Shown here in pieces: positions 7,454 to 15,044 of a DNA stretch of 36,049 nt (position 1 is the stretch's first letter; every line of letters starts with the position of its first letter). The notes beneath the pieces were generated by a model, which was not told where the DNA came from, ran no database searches, and was given only the letters and a program-made list of their open reading frames with translations. The stretch comes from CAYVQE01 sp964454005. GTDB taxonomy: Bacteria; Myxococcota; B64-G9. Made by a program: the position numbers and the translations under genes. The stretch lies in NCBI GenBank assembly GCA_964454005.1, contig CAYVQE010000052.1, positions 1-36,049 of the forward strand. Reading direction: 5' to 3'.

Positions 7454-8833
7454 TTATCCCCTCTTTAAACGGTGGGCCAGGTAGGTGACCACCAGGATGG
7501 CCAGCCCGATCAGGGGGTAGTAGGCGCCCGGCTCGGCGGCGAAGGCGTTGCCCAGCATCACCACCAGCACCACCGCGTTGGCCGCCAGGTAGACCAGCGG
7601 CAGCCAGGGGTAGGCCCAGGCGCGCCAGGGCCGCTCGGCCGCCGGCTGCCGGGCGCGCAGCACGAACAGGCTGGCCACGGTCAGCGAGCCGCTGACGACC
7701 ATGGCCACGCTGACCATGTCCAGGATCTGCTCGAAACGGTTGCTCAGGATCAACAGGCAGGCCCAGCCGCCGCCCAGCCACAGCGCCCGCACCGGCACCC
7801 CGTTGCGCGGATGCAGCCGGGCCGCGCCCTGCCAGAAGGCGCCGCCGCGGGCCATGGCATAGGCCACCCGGGCGCTGCCCAGCACCGAGCCGTTGAGCGT
7901 GGCCAGCAGCGCCACCGCCACCACCGCGGTCACCGCCAGCCGGGCCGCCCGGCCGCCCAGCACCTCGGCGCTGGCCGAGCCCGCCTCGCCGGCGCCGGCC
8001 AGCCCGCCCAGGCCCAGCACTTGCAGAAAGCCGGTGCACATCAGCGCGTACAGGCCGGTGACCACCAGGGTGCCCAACAGCAGCGCCCGCGGCAGGTTGC
8101 GCTCGGGCCGGCGCACCTCGCCGGCCAGGTAGATGACCCCGTTCCAGCCCGAGTAGGCGAAGTAGATCGGCAGGTAGGCGGCCACCAGCCCCTGCAGGCT
8201 GACGCCGCTGAAGTCCGCCGGCGGACCGGGCTGCTCGGGCTCGATGCCCGGCCGGCCGAGCACGAAGGCTGCCGCCAGGGCCAGGGCGCAGATGGGGATC
8301 AGGGTGGCCAGCGTCTGCAACCGGCCCGAGGGCATCAGGCCCAGCGTATTGACCAGGGTCAGCAGCAGCACCAGCACGACGGCCACCAGCTGCGCCGGCT
8401 GCAGCTGCCAGCCGATGTCTGTGGTGACCAGGGGGGTGGTCAGGTCCACGCCCAGCAGGGACGGCAGCTGGTAGGTGCACATGCCGGTGGCCACCGCCGC
8501 GATCGAGCCGGCAAAAATGGCCGCCAGCAGCACCCAACCGCTGGCGAATGCCACCGAAGGGCCGAAGGCCTCGCGCTGGAACACGTAGTCGCCGCCCGAG
8601 CGCGGCATCATGACCGAAAGCTCGGCGCAGGCCACCGCCCCGCCCAGCGCGGTCAGGCCGCCAGCCAGCCACAAGCCCAAAAAGGCCAGCTGGCTGTCGA
8701 CGTGGCGGGCCACGATCGGCGGGGCCAGGAAGATGCCGATGCCCAGCATGGAGCCGGCCACCACGGCGAAGGCGGCCACTCCGCCCATCACCCGCGGCGG
8801 TCGTTCGGAGTTCGGCGTCGACTCGGGGCTCAC
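7454..8833 (-). CDS. APC-superfamily amino acid permease
   Basis: This 459-residue integral membrane protein has about twelve hydrophobic segments. It opens with the APC signature GSMLGIGIFLAPP in the first helix, followed by a CAELSVMMPRSGGDYVF loop typical of amino acid/polyamine transporters. The motif YSGWNGVIYLAGEVRRPERNLPRAL in the middle is also characteristic. The start is GTG at 8833. It overlaps the TGA of the upstream gene in a GTGA junction, with AGGAG about 11 bp ahead, which indicates translational coupling. The frame continues open upstream inside the neighbour, but that part is a shadow. The stop codon lies 4 bp from a GACCTCCGTCCCC repeat. The substrate cannot be read from the sequence. 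The coupling to a murein-hydrolase-like protein makes cell-wall-derived amino acids or peptides a reasonable guess. Confidence 0.88.
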   Translation of the reverse strand: MSPESTPNSERPPRVMGGVAAFAVVAGSMLGIGIFLAPPIVARHVDSQLAFLGLWLAGGLTALGGAVACAELSVMMPRSGGDYVFQREAFGPSVAFASGWVLLAAIFAGSIAAVATGMCTYQLPSLLGVDLTTPLVTTDIGWQLQPAQLVAVVLVLLLTLVNTLGLMPSGRLQTLATLIPICALALAAAFVLGRPGIEPEQPGPPADFSGVSLQGLVAAYLPIYFAYSGWNGVIYLAGEVRRPERNLPRALLLGTLVVTGLYALMCTGFLQVLGLGGLAGAGEAGSASAEVLGGRAARLAVTAVVAVALLATLNGSVLGSARVAYAMARGGAFWQGAARLHPRNGVPVRALWLGGGWACLLILSNRFEQILDMVSVAMVVSGSLTVASLFVLRARQPAAERPWRAWAYPWLPLVYLAANAVVLVVMLGNAFAAEPGAYYPLIGLAILVVTYLAHRLKRG

Positions 8834-10557
8834 GGCGCGGTCCGCTCCTGCCGGCCGAGATGTAACCGGCCGCGATGCAGCCGGCCGGTCCGGCCGCCGT
8901 CGGTCAGCGACCCGCGCCGCTGGCCGCGGCGCAGCCGGCGCCAGCGCTGCCGCCGCTGGACGGGCTCCTCGATGAACTGCTCCAGCGGCCGGGCCGGGCT
9001 GAGGGCGTGGCGCGGCAGCAGCACCCGCACGCTGGGTACGGTGGGACGCCGCAGCCAGCGCAGGAAGTTGTGGTACCACTGCAGCACGTAGGCGTAGTCG
9101 TCGCGCACCGGCCGGGTGCGCAGCAGCAGCGACCATTCGTCCACCGGCAACGCGGCCACGTTGCGCCGAAAGTCAGGCGTGTACTGGAAGTACTGCTCGG
9201 CGTTGGACAGGTAGAGCGCGCGCACCGTGCGCCCGTGGCGCGCCAGCACGCGGCCGAGCCGGCGCATGGAGCCCCGGGCGGTCAGGTCGCCGCGCAGCGG
9301 GTGCAGGCGGCCGGTGTGCACCAGCGCGCGCAGGTGGGCGTACTGCTCGGGATCGGTCAAAAACACCGGCTGGCCGGCCCGCCGGTACGCATCGCGCAGC
9401 CCGCGCAGGCGCACCGCCACGGCACGCCGGTAGCGGCGGAACACGGCCAGGGCGCGGCGGCGCAGCCGCGGCCGGTCGGCCAGGGCGCTGCGCAGCAGCG
9501 CCGCGCTGCGGCGCCGCTGGCGCCGGTGCCAGAACTCGAGGAAGCGCTCGGCGTCGGGGCTGTAGGCGAAGGCCACCCGATAGACGTGATGCAGATCGAC
9601 GACCACCTGGTCGAAGTCGAGCAGGATCAGTAGCTCGGGCCGGGCCCAGCCGGCCATGGTGTAGTTCTGCTCGGCGCCGACGCCGATCCACACCCCGCCC
9701 AGCCGCTCGACCGCGCGGCGGAAGTGGTACTGGCGGCGCTCGTTGGAGGCCACGTAGTGCAGCCCGCAGGTGGTCGCCGGCGGCAGCGGGTCGGGCCGGA
9801 TGCGCTGCAGCGCAGCGGCCAGCTCGGGCTCGAGCGCGAAGCGCAGCCTGCCCTGCGGATCGCGGAACCAGACCGGCTGCTCGACCGCCGCCGGCTGCAG
9901 CACCGCCTCCAGCGCCGCCCGCGACGGGATGCACACGGCCGCCGCCGGCGGGCCGCGGCGGGCGAAGGTGTTGAAGTCCAGCTCGCGCCGAAAGGCGGTG
10001 CGCGCGGGCACGGCGACGAAGTCGCCTTTGGCCAGGCCTACCGCGTGGCGCAAGCTGGCCGGGCTGTCGAGGTGGTAGCCGCGGCGCAGCCGCTCGAGCA
10101 GCACCCCGGCGATGGGCGCCCGCTCTGCGGGCCGCCTCGCCTCGCGCTCGACCAGGGCCGCCAGCGCGACCAGCCCGCCGACGTCCAGGCCCAGTTCCGC
10201 GGCCCGGGCGCGGCGGCCGCCGTCGAACCACTCGCCGAAGGGCGCACACAGCGCCCGCCAGACCACCTCCGGCCCCAGGCCGGGCGGCGGCGCATGGCGG
10301 CCCGGCAGCACGCAACCAAGCAGATCCGCACCGCCGCAACCCAGCGCGGCGGTCAGCTCCGGATCGCGGGCCCGGGCCAGCAGCTCATCGGCCGCCCCCA
10401 GCCCGGCGCGCTCCAGCCGCAGCACCAGCTCGTCCAGCCGCAACCCGGCCTCGATCGCCACCGGCCGCGGCAAGGGCAGCTCGACCGCCCCGGCCGCCGG
10501 CAACAGGGCCAGCCACGACCAGACCACTACGGGCAAACGCGACCAGCGCACAGACAA
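8830..10557 (-). CDS. MltG-like murein transglycosylase domain fused to a LIC_10091-like domain
   Basis: This 575-residue exported protein joins two unrelated domains. After a signal peptide (residues 1-24), residues about 30-255 resemble the catalytic part of MltG/YceG, the endolytic murein transglycosylase. They contain LAALVEREA with the presumed catalytic E137, ERAPIAGVLLERLRRGYHL, an FNTF equivalent of the family's YNTY, the GPPAAAVCIPSRAALEAVLQP loop and a VWFRDPQGRLRF tail. Residues about 264-535 resemble the LIC_10091-like family: YVASNERRQYHF, GGVWIGVGAEQNYT, LLILLDFDQVVVDLHHVYRVAF, and YLSNAEQYFQY. A very Arg-rich tail follows. The function of the second domain is not known to me. 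The start is TTG at 10557, because GGAGGAG lies 7 bp upstream and a clean signal peptide follows; the frame is open to 10704. It is coupled to the permease downstream. Confidence 0.8.
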   Translation of the reverse strand: MSVRWSRLPVVVWSWLALLPAAGAVELPLPRPVAIEAGLRLDELVLRLERAGLGAADELLARARDPELTAALGCGGADLLGCVLPGRHAPPPGLGPEVVWRALCAPFGEWFDGGRRARAAELGLDVGGLVALAALVEREARRPAERAPIAGVLLERLRRGYHLDSPASLRHAVGLAKGDFVAVPARTAFRRELDFNTFARRGPPAAAVCIPSRAALEAVLQPAAVEQPVWFRDPQGRLRFALEPELAAALQRIRPDPLPPATTCGLHYVASNERRQYHFRRAVERLGGVWIGVGAEQNYTMAGWARPELLILLDFDQVVVDLHHVYRVAFAYSPDAERFLEFWHRRQRRRSAALLRSALADRPRLRRRALAVFRRYRRAVAVRLRGLRDAYRRAGQPVFLTDPEQYAHLRALVHTGRLHPLRGDLTARGSMRRLGRVLARHGRTVRALYLSNAEQYFQYTPDFRRNVAALPVDEWSLLLRTRPVRDDYAYVLQWYHNFLRWLRRPTVPSVRVLLPRHALSPARPLEQFIEEPVQRRQRWRRLRRGQRRGSLTDGGRTGRLHRGRLHLGRQERTAP

Positions 10558-10709
10558 TCCGCATCTCCTCCACGGGCTGCCGCCCGCAGGAGAAACATAC
10601 GCGTCGATTCGCGGCCAAACAAGGGCTGACGAAACTGGATCTCTCGCCCCGCGGCCGACACCGGACCGATTCGCGCGATTCTTCCCCATCCCGGAACCAT
10701 GCATTTTTT

Positions 10710-10737
10710 ACTGTACAAACAAAATTAACCATGCCAA
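10710..10737 (-). promoter_or_regulatory. Candidate promoter for the MltG-like/permease/carboxypeptidase run
   Basis: On the minus strand TTGGCA (10737-10732) is followed after 16 bp by TACAGT (10715-10710). It sits in a conspicuous AT-rich pocket between divergent genes. An 8-bp direct repeat AACCATGC occurs at 10695-10702 and 10727-10734 on the plus strand and could be an operator. The implied 5' leader is about 145 nt. Confidence 0.35.
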
Positions 10738-10761
10738 TTTACACGCAGAGGAGTTAATAGC

Positions 10762-12066
10762 ATGGATGAATCGCTATTCCGTATTCTCCAGCGGCTGAAC
10801 CCGCAGATCGATCGGCCCGCCGACCAGCCCGAAATCATCGGCCGTTCCTTGCCAAAGCATTTTCTGCCACGCCGGCGGCCGCTGGGCCTGCACCCGGGCA
10901 AGGCCGATCTGGTGATCGGGCCGCGTCAGACGGGCAAGTCGACCTGGATCCGCGAAGCCCTCACCCACCGCAACGAGCCCGTCCTGGTGCTCAATGCCGA
11001 GGAGCCTCGAATACGCGAGCTGTGTCGCTCCCCGGCCCTGGCTCTTGCCGAGCTCGCAGCCGTCTTGACCGACGAGACCATCCTGGTCATCGAGGAGGTC
11101 CAGCACCTGAAAGAGGCGGCCCTGTTCATCAAGGGCCTGGTCGATCTCGAGCCGAAAAAACGCATCGCCGTCACCGGAAGCGCCTCGTTCCAGCTACGGT
11201 CGCACACCCGCGAGTCACTGGCCGGACGCGCCCGGCGCACCCGCCTGCTGCCTTTCAGCCTCGAAGAGCTGGAGGCCAGCGTGGCGACCGATCCGCTGCC
11301 CGCAGTCCGCGAAGACAGACTGGCCGCGCTCTGGAGGCGCTTGTTGATCGAAGGCGGGTATCCGGGCGTCTGGTTCGATCCCGAGCCTCAGGTCGAGCTG
11401 CACCACCTGGTCGAGACCTTCGTGCTGCGCGACGCATCGGACCTGCATACCATCGAGCGGCCCGATGCTTTTCGCAAGCTGCTCGAGCTGGCGGCAGCCG
11501 ACATCGGCAACCTGGCCAATCTCAACCAATGGGCCGCCACTGCCGAGGTCTCGCGCACACTGGTGGCGCGCTACATCGAGATCGCCAGCCAGGCGCACGT
11601 GCTCGAGTTGGTACCGCCCTTTCGCGGCGGGCGCCGGGCAGAGGTGACCCAGATGCCCAAGGTCTTCTTCATCGACAACGGGCTGCGCAATGCCCTGTTC
11701 GGCGGCTTCGAAAAGGAGGCCGGCCGAGCGGATCGCGGTGCGCTCTGGGAAAACGCCGTCTTCGGTGAGCTGCTCAAGCGCACCGATTTGCTGGATCAGG
11801 TTTTCTACTGGCGAACCCGCAACGGCGCCGAGGTCGACTTCGTCGTCAAGCGCCGCGGTCGGCTGGGCGCCATAGAGGTCAAGGCCGGCCCGCTCGGCCG
11901 GCCCTCGATCACCCGCGCCAGCCGCAGCTTTTTGAAAGCCTACCAACCACGGCTGCTGTGCGTGATCAACGCGACGCTCGAGGACCGCACCGAGATCGAA
12001 GGTGTACCGGTCCTCTTCTGCCGCCCCTGGGAGATGGCCGCCTTCCTCGACGCTCTGGATGAATGA
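10762..12066 (+). CDS. AAA-family ATPase with DUF4143 (AAA_14-type)
   Basis: This 434-residue protein has the AAA_14/DUF4143 architecture. Walker A is GPRQTGKS at 53-60, Walker B is ILVIEEVQH with E111/E112, and the sensor-type stretch ITGSAS is near 138. The C-terminal DUF4143 part ends in a PD-(D/E)xK-like nuclease fold signature: GAEVDFVV, then IEVKAG. The family is widespread and often horizontally transferred; its cellular role is unsettled. GAGGAG at 10748-10753 sets the start. The gene stands alone, preceded by an AT-rich leader that differs from the rest of the window. It has no obvious partner among its neighbours. Confidence 0.9.
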   Translation: MDESLFRILQRLNPQIDRPADQPEIIGRSLPKHFLPRRRPLGLHPGKADLVIGPRQTGKSTWIREALTHRNEPVLVLNAEEPRIRELCRSPALALAELAAVLTDETILVIEEVQHLKEAALFIKGLVDLEPKKRIAVTGSASFQLRSHTRESLAGRARRTRLLPFSLEELEASVATDPLPAVREDRLAALWRRLLIEGGYPGVWFDPEPQVELHHLVETFVLRDASDLHTIERPDAFRKLLELAAADIGNLANLNQWAATAEVSRTLVARYIEIASQAHVLELVPPFRGGRRAEVTQMPKVFFIDNGLRNALFGGFEKEAGRADRGALWENAVFGELLKRTDLLDQVFYWRTRNGAEVDFVVKRRGRLGAIEVKAGPLGRPSITRASRSFLKAYQPRLLCVINATLEDRTEIEGVPVLFCRPWEMAAFLDALDE

Positions 12067-12295
12067 ACCGCGGCCACCTCAGGCGCCACCGTCAGGCTGG
12101 TCCGCCAGGAACACGGCCAGGGCGAAGCCCTAGGCTCCCATGCAGCGGCCGCGCCCCGCAAGCGCAACCGCACGCCCGGCCGCCCGCACCCGCCCTGCCG
12201 CTGCAGCCGAAATCGGTCCGTTTTCGACCGCCGGCCTGTAAGCCCGCGGCCGCGGCCGGCGACCTATTGGCGGACACGACGCGGAGGACCGGACC
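12067..12295. other. Gene-free C/G-rich gap
   Basis: I see no gene, hairpin terminator or promoter that I can defend. The sequence is a C-rich, Pro/Arg-coding-like stretch in all frames. Confidence 0.5.
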
Positions 12296-12538
12296 ATGGC
12301 ACGCAAGCTCTACGGCAAGCTGGAACAGAACCTGTCGCTGACCGACCGCATCTTCCGCCTGCTGTTGGCGGCGGCCATCATCGGCACGGCCGCGGCCCTG
12401 GGCAGCTGGTGGGGGCTGGCCAGCGCCTACTTGCTGGGCACGGCGGCCGCCGGCTGGTCGCCGCTGTACCACCTGATCGGCCACTCCAGCTGCCGCTACC
12501 GGGGCCCGGATGCCATTTGCGACGAGTCGGAACGCTGA
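12296..12538 (+). CDS. Small YgaP/DUF2892-like membrane protein
   Basis: This 80-residue protein starts with a short basic segment (ARKLYGKLEQNLSLTDRIFR), followed by two hydrophobic helices (about 22-40 and 42-58) and the end SPLYHLIGHSSCRY. The layout matches the inner-membrane YgaP-like domain (DUF2892): LTDRIFRLLLAA at the start of helix 1, GW-x-PLY after helix 2, and a Cys near the end. The role of the stand-alone domain is unknown. GGAGG at 12283-12287 is 8 bp before the ATG. No operon partner is visible; the next gene runs the other way. Confidence 0.82.
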   Translation: MARKLYGKLEQNLSLTDRIFRLLLAAAIIGTAAALGSWWGLASAYLLGTAAAGWSPLYHLIGHSSCRYRGPDAICDESER

Positions 12539-12559
12539 TCCCGGGCGGCGCCGCCGCGC

Positions 12560-12823
12560 TCAAGCCTGACCGGCGGCGGCCTTGAGTTGCTCGACCTTGG
12601 CCACGTAGCGATCCATGGCGGTCGCCGCGTCCAGACCGCGCAGCGCAGCCCAGGCGTCGTACTTGGCCCGGCCGCGGATGTCGAGCATGCCGGGCCGCTT
12701 GCCCTGTACGTCGCCCAGGGTGGCCTGCTTGTACAGGCCGTAGAGCTCGAGCAGCACATCCGGCGGCTGATCGGGTAGACCCTTGACCTCTTCCAGCGCT
12801 CGTTCGAACTCGGCTTTGCCCAT
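12560..12823 (-). CDS. Acyl-CoA-binding protein (ACBP)
   Basis: This 87-residue protein is a complete ACBP, a small four-helix cytoplasmic protein that binds and buffers long-chain acyl-CoA esters. Signature stretches are LLELYGLYKQATLGDV (25-39, including the conserved Tyr and Lys), RPGMLDIRGRAKYDAW (43-58) and a C-terminal helix ending in YVAKVEQL. Its length matches the usual 85-90 residues. The start at 12823 has GGGAGGAA just upstream. ACBPs are common in eukaryotes and occur in some myxobacterial-type and other bacteria. The gene is convergent with the small membrane protein and divergent from the 5'-nucleotidase gene, so it is probably transcribed alone. Confidence 0.93.
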   Translation of the reverse strand: MGKAEFERALEEVKGLPDQPPDVLLELYGLYKQATLGDVQGKRPGMLDIRGRAKYDAWAALRGLDAATAMDRYVAKVEQLKAAAGQA

Positions 12824-13001
12824 GGGTTCCTCCCCTCGAGCGGCTGACCGCCGCCATCTCCTGCATACCCCGCGCTGCGCCGCGGGGCAAGTCGTGCGCG
12901 CGTCCCGCGGGCGGCGACCAGCCGTATGCTCTGGAAGCCCCCGGCGTTTGGCGTTAGACTGGCCCATCCCGCTCATTCCGGGCGGAGGAACGGGAGGCAC
13001 C

Positions 13002-15044
13002 ATGCGAATCGCTCTCTGGCTGACGTTGTTCACGGCTTTCGGTCTGCTCGGCTGCAGCGGCGGCGGCAACCCCTGCGACAAGCAGGGCATCGACTGCTCG
13101 GGCCACGGCAGCTGCGAGGTGGTCGACGGCCAGCCGCGCTGCAGCTGCGAGCCGGGCTACGGCTCGACCGGCACCGACTGCGTGATCGACTACGATCTGA
13201 CCCTGCTGCACATCAACGATCGCCACTCCCACTGGCTGGGCCAGCTCAACTGCGACTACGACCCGCAGGCCGCAAGCGACGGCACCGTCGGCGGGGCGTC
13301 GCGCTGGATGAGCCTGGTGGAGCAGGAGCGCGCGGCCAGCGAGGACGTGCTGCTGCTGGACGCCGGTGATTTCACCATGGGCACCCTGCTGGTGGCCGCC
13401 GAGGACACCGCCGGCGATCTGAACACCATGCGCCGGCTCGGCTTCGACGCCGCTGTGCTGGGCAACCACGAGTTCGACTGGGGCCCGGACGGGCTGGCGC
13501 AGATGATCGCAGCCGCCGAGGCCCCGGTGGTGCCGCTGCTGTGCAGCAACATCCAGTTCGACCCCGACGACCCGGCCGACGATGCGCTGCAGGCGCTGTA
13601 CGGGCCGGCCGGCGAGGAAGGCAAACGCATCCATCCCTATTTGCTGCTCGAGCGGCCCTCCGGGGTGCGCATCGGGCTGCTGGGCCTGGTCGGGCTGGAG
13701 GCGGCGGCGGTGTCCAACGCCACGCCGGTGACCTTCTCGCGCAACATGGATGCGCTGGCCGAGCGCACCCAGGAGGTGGTCGATGCGCTGCGCGACGAGC
13801 AGCAGGCCGACGTGGTGGTGTTGCTGGCCCACATGGGCGTCGGCGGCCAGCCGGGCGACTGGGGCGGCGAGACGGTCGAGCTGGCCCGGCGGGTGTCGGG
13901 CATCGACGCCATCCTCAGCGGCCATTACCACAGCTTCGTCGAGCAGGGCTTCGCGGTGCCCTGCGAGCGCGAGGGCTCCGACTGGACCACCCTGGTGCTC
14001 GAGGCCGGCAAGTACGGCCAGGCCGTGGGCCGCTGGCAATTGCAGCGCAGCCAGGGCGAACGCAGCGCCAGCGCCGAGCTGATCTCCGTCGACGCGGCCC
14101 TCGACAGCCACGCCGCCACCCGCGAGGCGGTCGCCGGGCTGGTGGCCGACGTGGAGCAGAACTACATCGGCCAACACTACCCGCTGCTGCCCGAGCCGGG
14201 GGCTTTTCTGACCGGCGACCTGCTGCAGCCGCTGACCTGCGGCGACTGCGATCTCGAGCGCCACCTGTTCGAGAACAACAACCTGGGCTACCTGCTGGCC
14301 GACGCAGTGGCCGAGGCCACCGGCGCCGAGCTGGTGGCCATCTCCAACGGCGGCGACCTGCGCGCCTCGCTGCCGCGCTGCGCCGACGGTTGCTTCGATC
14401 TGGCCGACACCTTCATCGCCGCCCCGCTGGGCATGGGGCCCGACGGCCTGTTGGGCTACCCGCTGGTGACCTTCTACATGAGCTGGCGGGCGCTGAAGCT
14501 GGTGCTGGAGTCGACGGTGGTGGACCAGGGCTTCGACAACAACGACTACATGCTCAACCTGGCCGGGGTGCGCATCCGCTACGACTCGCGCAACCGGGGC
14601 CTGTTCTCGGCCATCGAGCGCATCGAGACCTACGATCCGCTGGACGAGTCGGATCCGGGTACACCGATCTACGACAAGGCCCAACCCGGCGAGTATCTGG
14701 TCGACCAGGACAGCCTGGTCCGCATCACCACCTCGCTCTATATCGCCAGCTTTCTGGCGACCTTCAACCTGGATCCGCTCGACGCCCAGGGCGAGCCTTG
14801 GCTCGATGCGCAGGGCGAGCCGGACTGGCCGGCCATGATGGACAGCGACGGCGAGGGCCGGCTGCTCAAGGCCTGGGAGCTGCTGGCCGGCAAGCTGGCC
14901 TCGTTCGACCAGGCCGGCCTTCCCCACCGCTACTGCGACGACGAAGCGCTCAACCCTCACGGGCCCTACTGGCGCCGGGTCTGCGACGTCAACCCCGGCG
15001 ACGACCCCGATAAGCCCAACCCCACCGGCCACACCTGCCCCTGA
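13002..15044 (+). CDS. 5'-nucleotidase-family lipoprotein with an N-terminal EGF-like domain
   Basis: This 680-residue protein is a predicted lipoprotein (lipobox LLGC, Cys18). An EGF-like module with six cysteines spans about 25-60. A two-domain 5'-nucleotidase/UshA-type metallophosphoesterase follows. Metal-site motifs are INDRH (D73, H75), LDAGDF (D120, D123), GNHEFD (N155, H156), LAHMG and GHYHS. The C-terminal domain includes ISNGGDLR and a DNNDYMLNLAGVRIRYD segment. The family hydrolyses extracellular nucleotides or related phosphate esters; the exact substrate is unknown. All core metal ligands appear present. GGGAGG at 12992-12997 sets the ATG. A TAGACT hexamer at 12955-12960 could be its -10 box. 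The last 56 bp overlap the 3' end of the opposite-strand protease gene, so the two transcripts converge. Confidence 0.92.
   Translation: MRIALWLTLFTAFGLLGCSGGGNPCDKQGIDCSGHGSCEVVDGQPRCSCEPGYGSTGTDCVIDYDLTLLHINDRHSHWLGQLNCDYDPQAASDGTVGGASRWMSLVEQERAASEDVLLLDAGDFTMGTLLVAAEDTAGDLNTMRRLGFDAAVLGNHEFDWGPDGLAQMIAAAEAPVVPLLCSNIQFDPDDPADDALQALYGPAGEEGKRIHPYLLLERPSGVRIGLLGLVGLEAAAVSNATPVTFSRNMDALAERTQEVVDALRDEQQADVVVLLAHMGVGGQPGDWGGETVELARRVSGIDAILSGHYHSFVEQGFAVPCEREGSDWTTLVLEAGKYGQAVGRWQLQRSQGERSASAELISVDAALDSHAATREAVAGLVADVEQNYIGQHYPLLPEPGAFLTGDLLQPLTCGDCDLERHLFENNNLGYLLADAVAEATGAELVAISNGGDLRASLPRCADGCFDLADTFIAAPLGMGPDGLLGYPLVTFYMSWRALKLVLESTVVDQGFDNNDYMLNLAGVRIRYDSRNRGLFSAIERIETYDPLDESDPGTPIYDKAQPGEYLVDQDSLVRITTSLYIASFLATFNLDPLDAQGEPWLDAQGEPDWPAMMDSDGEGRLLKAWELLAGKLASFDQAGLPHRYCDDEALNPHGPYWRRVCDVNPGDDPDKPNPTGHTCP

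Noticed and set aside
6235..9091. Plus-strand open frames of 417 and 539 codons opposite the carboxypeptidase and permease
   Set aside because: Composition is rich in Gln, Gly, His and Arg with no domain. The minus-strand genes have clear families and ribosome sites.
8834..9136. An upstream extension of the permease to 9136
   Set aside because: The extra residues are Ala/Arg/Pro-rich antisense-like sequence inside the upstream gene. GTG at 8833 gives a normal permease N-terminus and a GTGA overlap.
10557..10704. An upstream extension of the MltG-like gene to the ATG at 10704
   Set aside because: The extra 49 residues would put the signal peptide inside the protein. TTG at 10557 has GGAGGAG at 7 bp.
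12954..15032. A 692-codon minus-strand frame opposite the 5'-nucleotidase
   Set aside because: It is the antisense shadow of a clear metallophosphoesterase gene.
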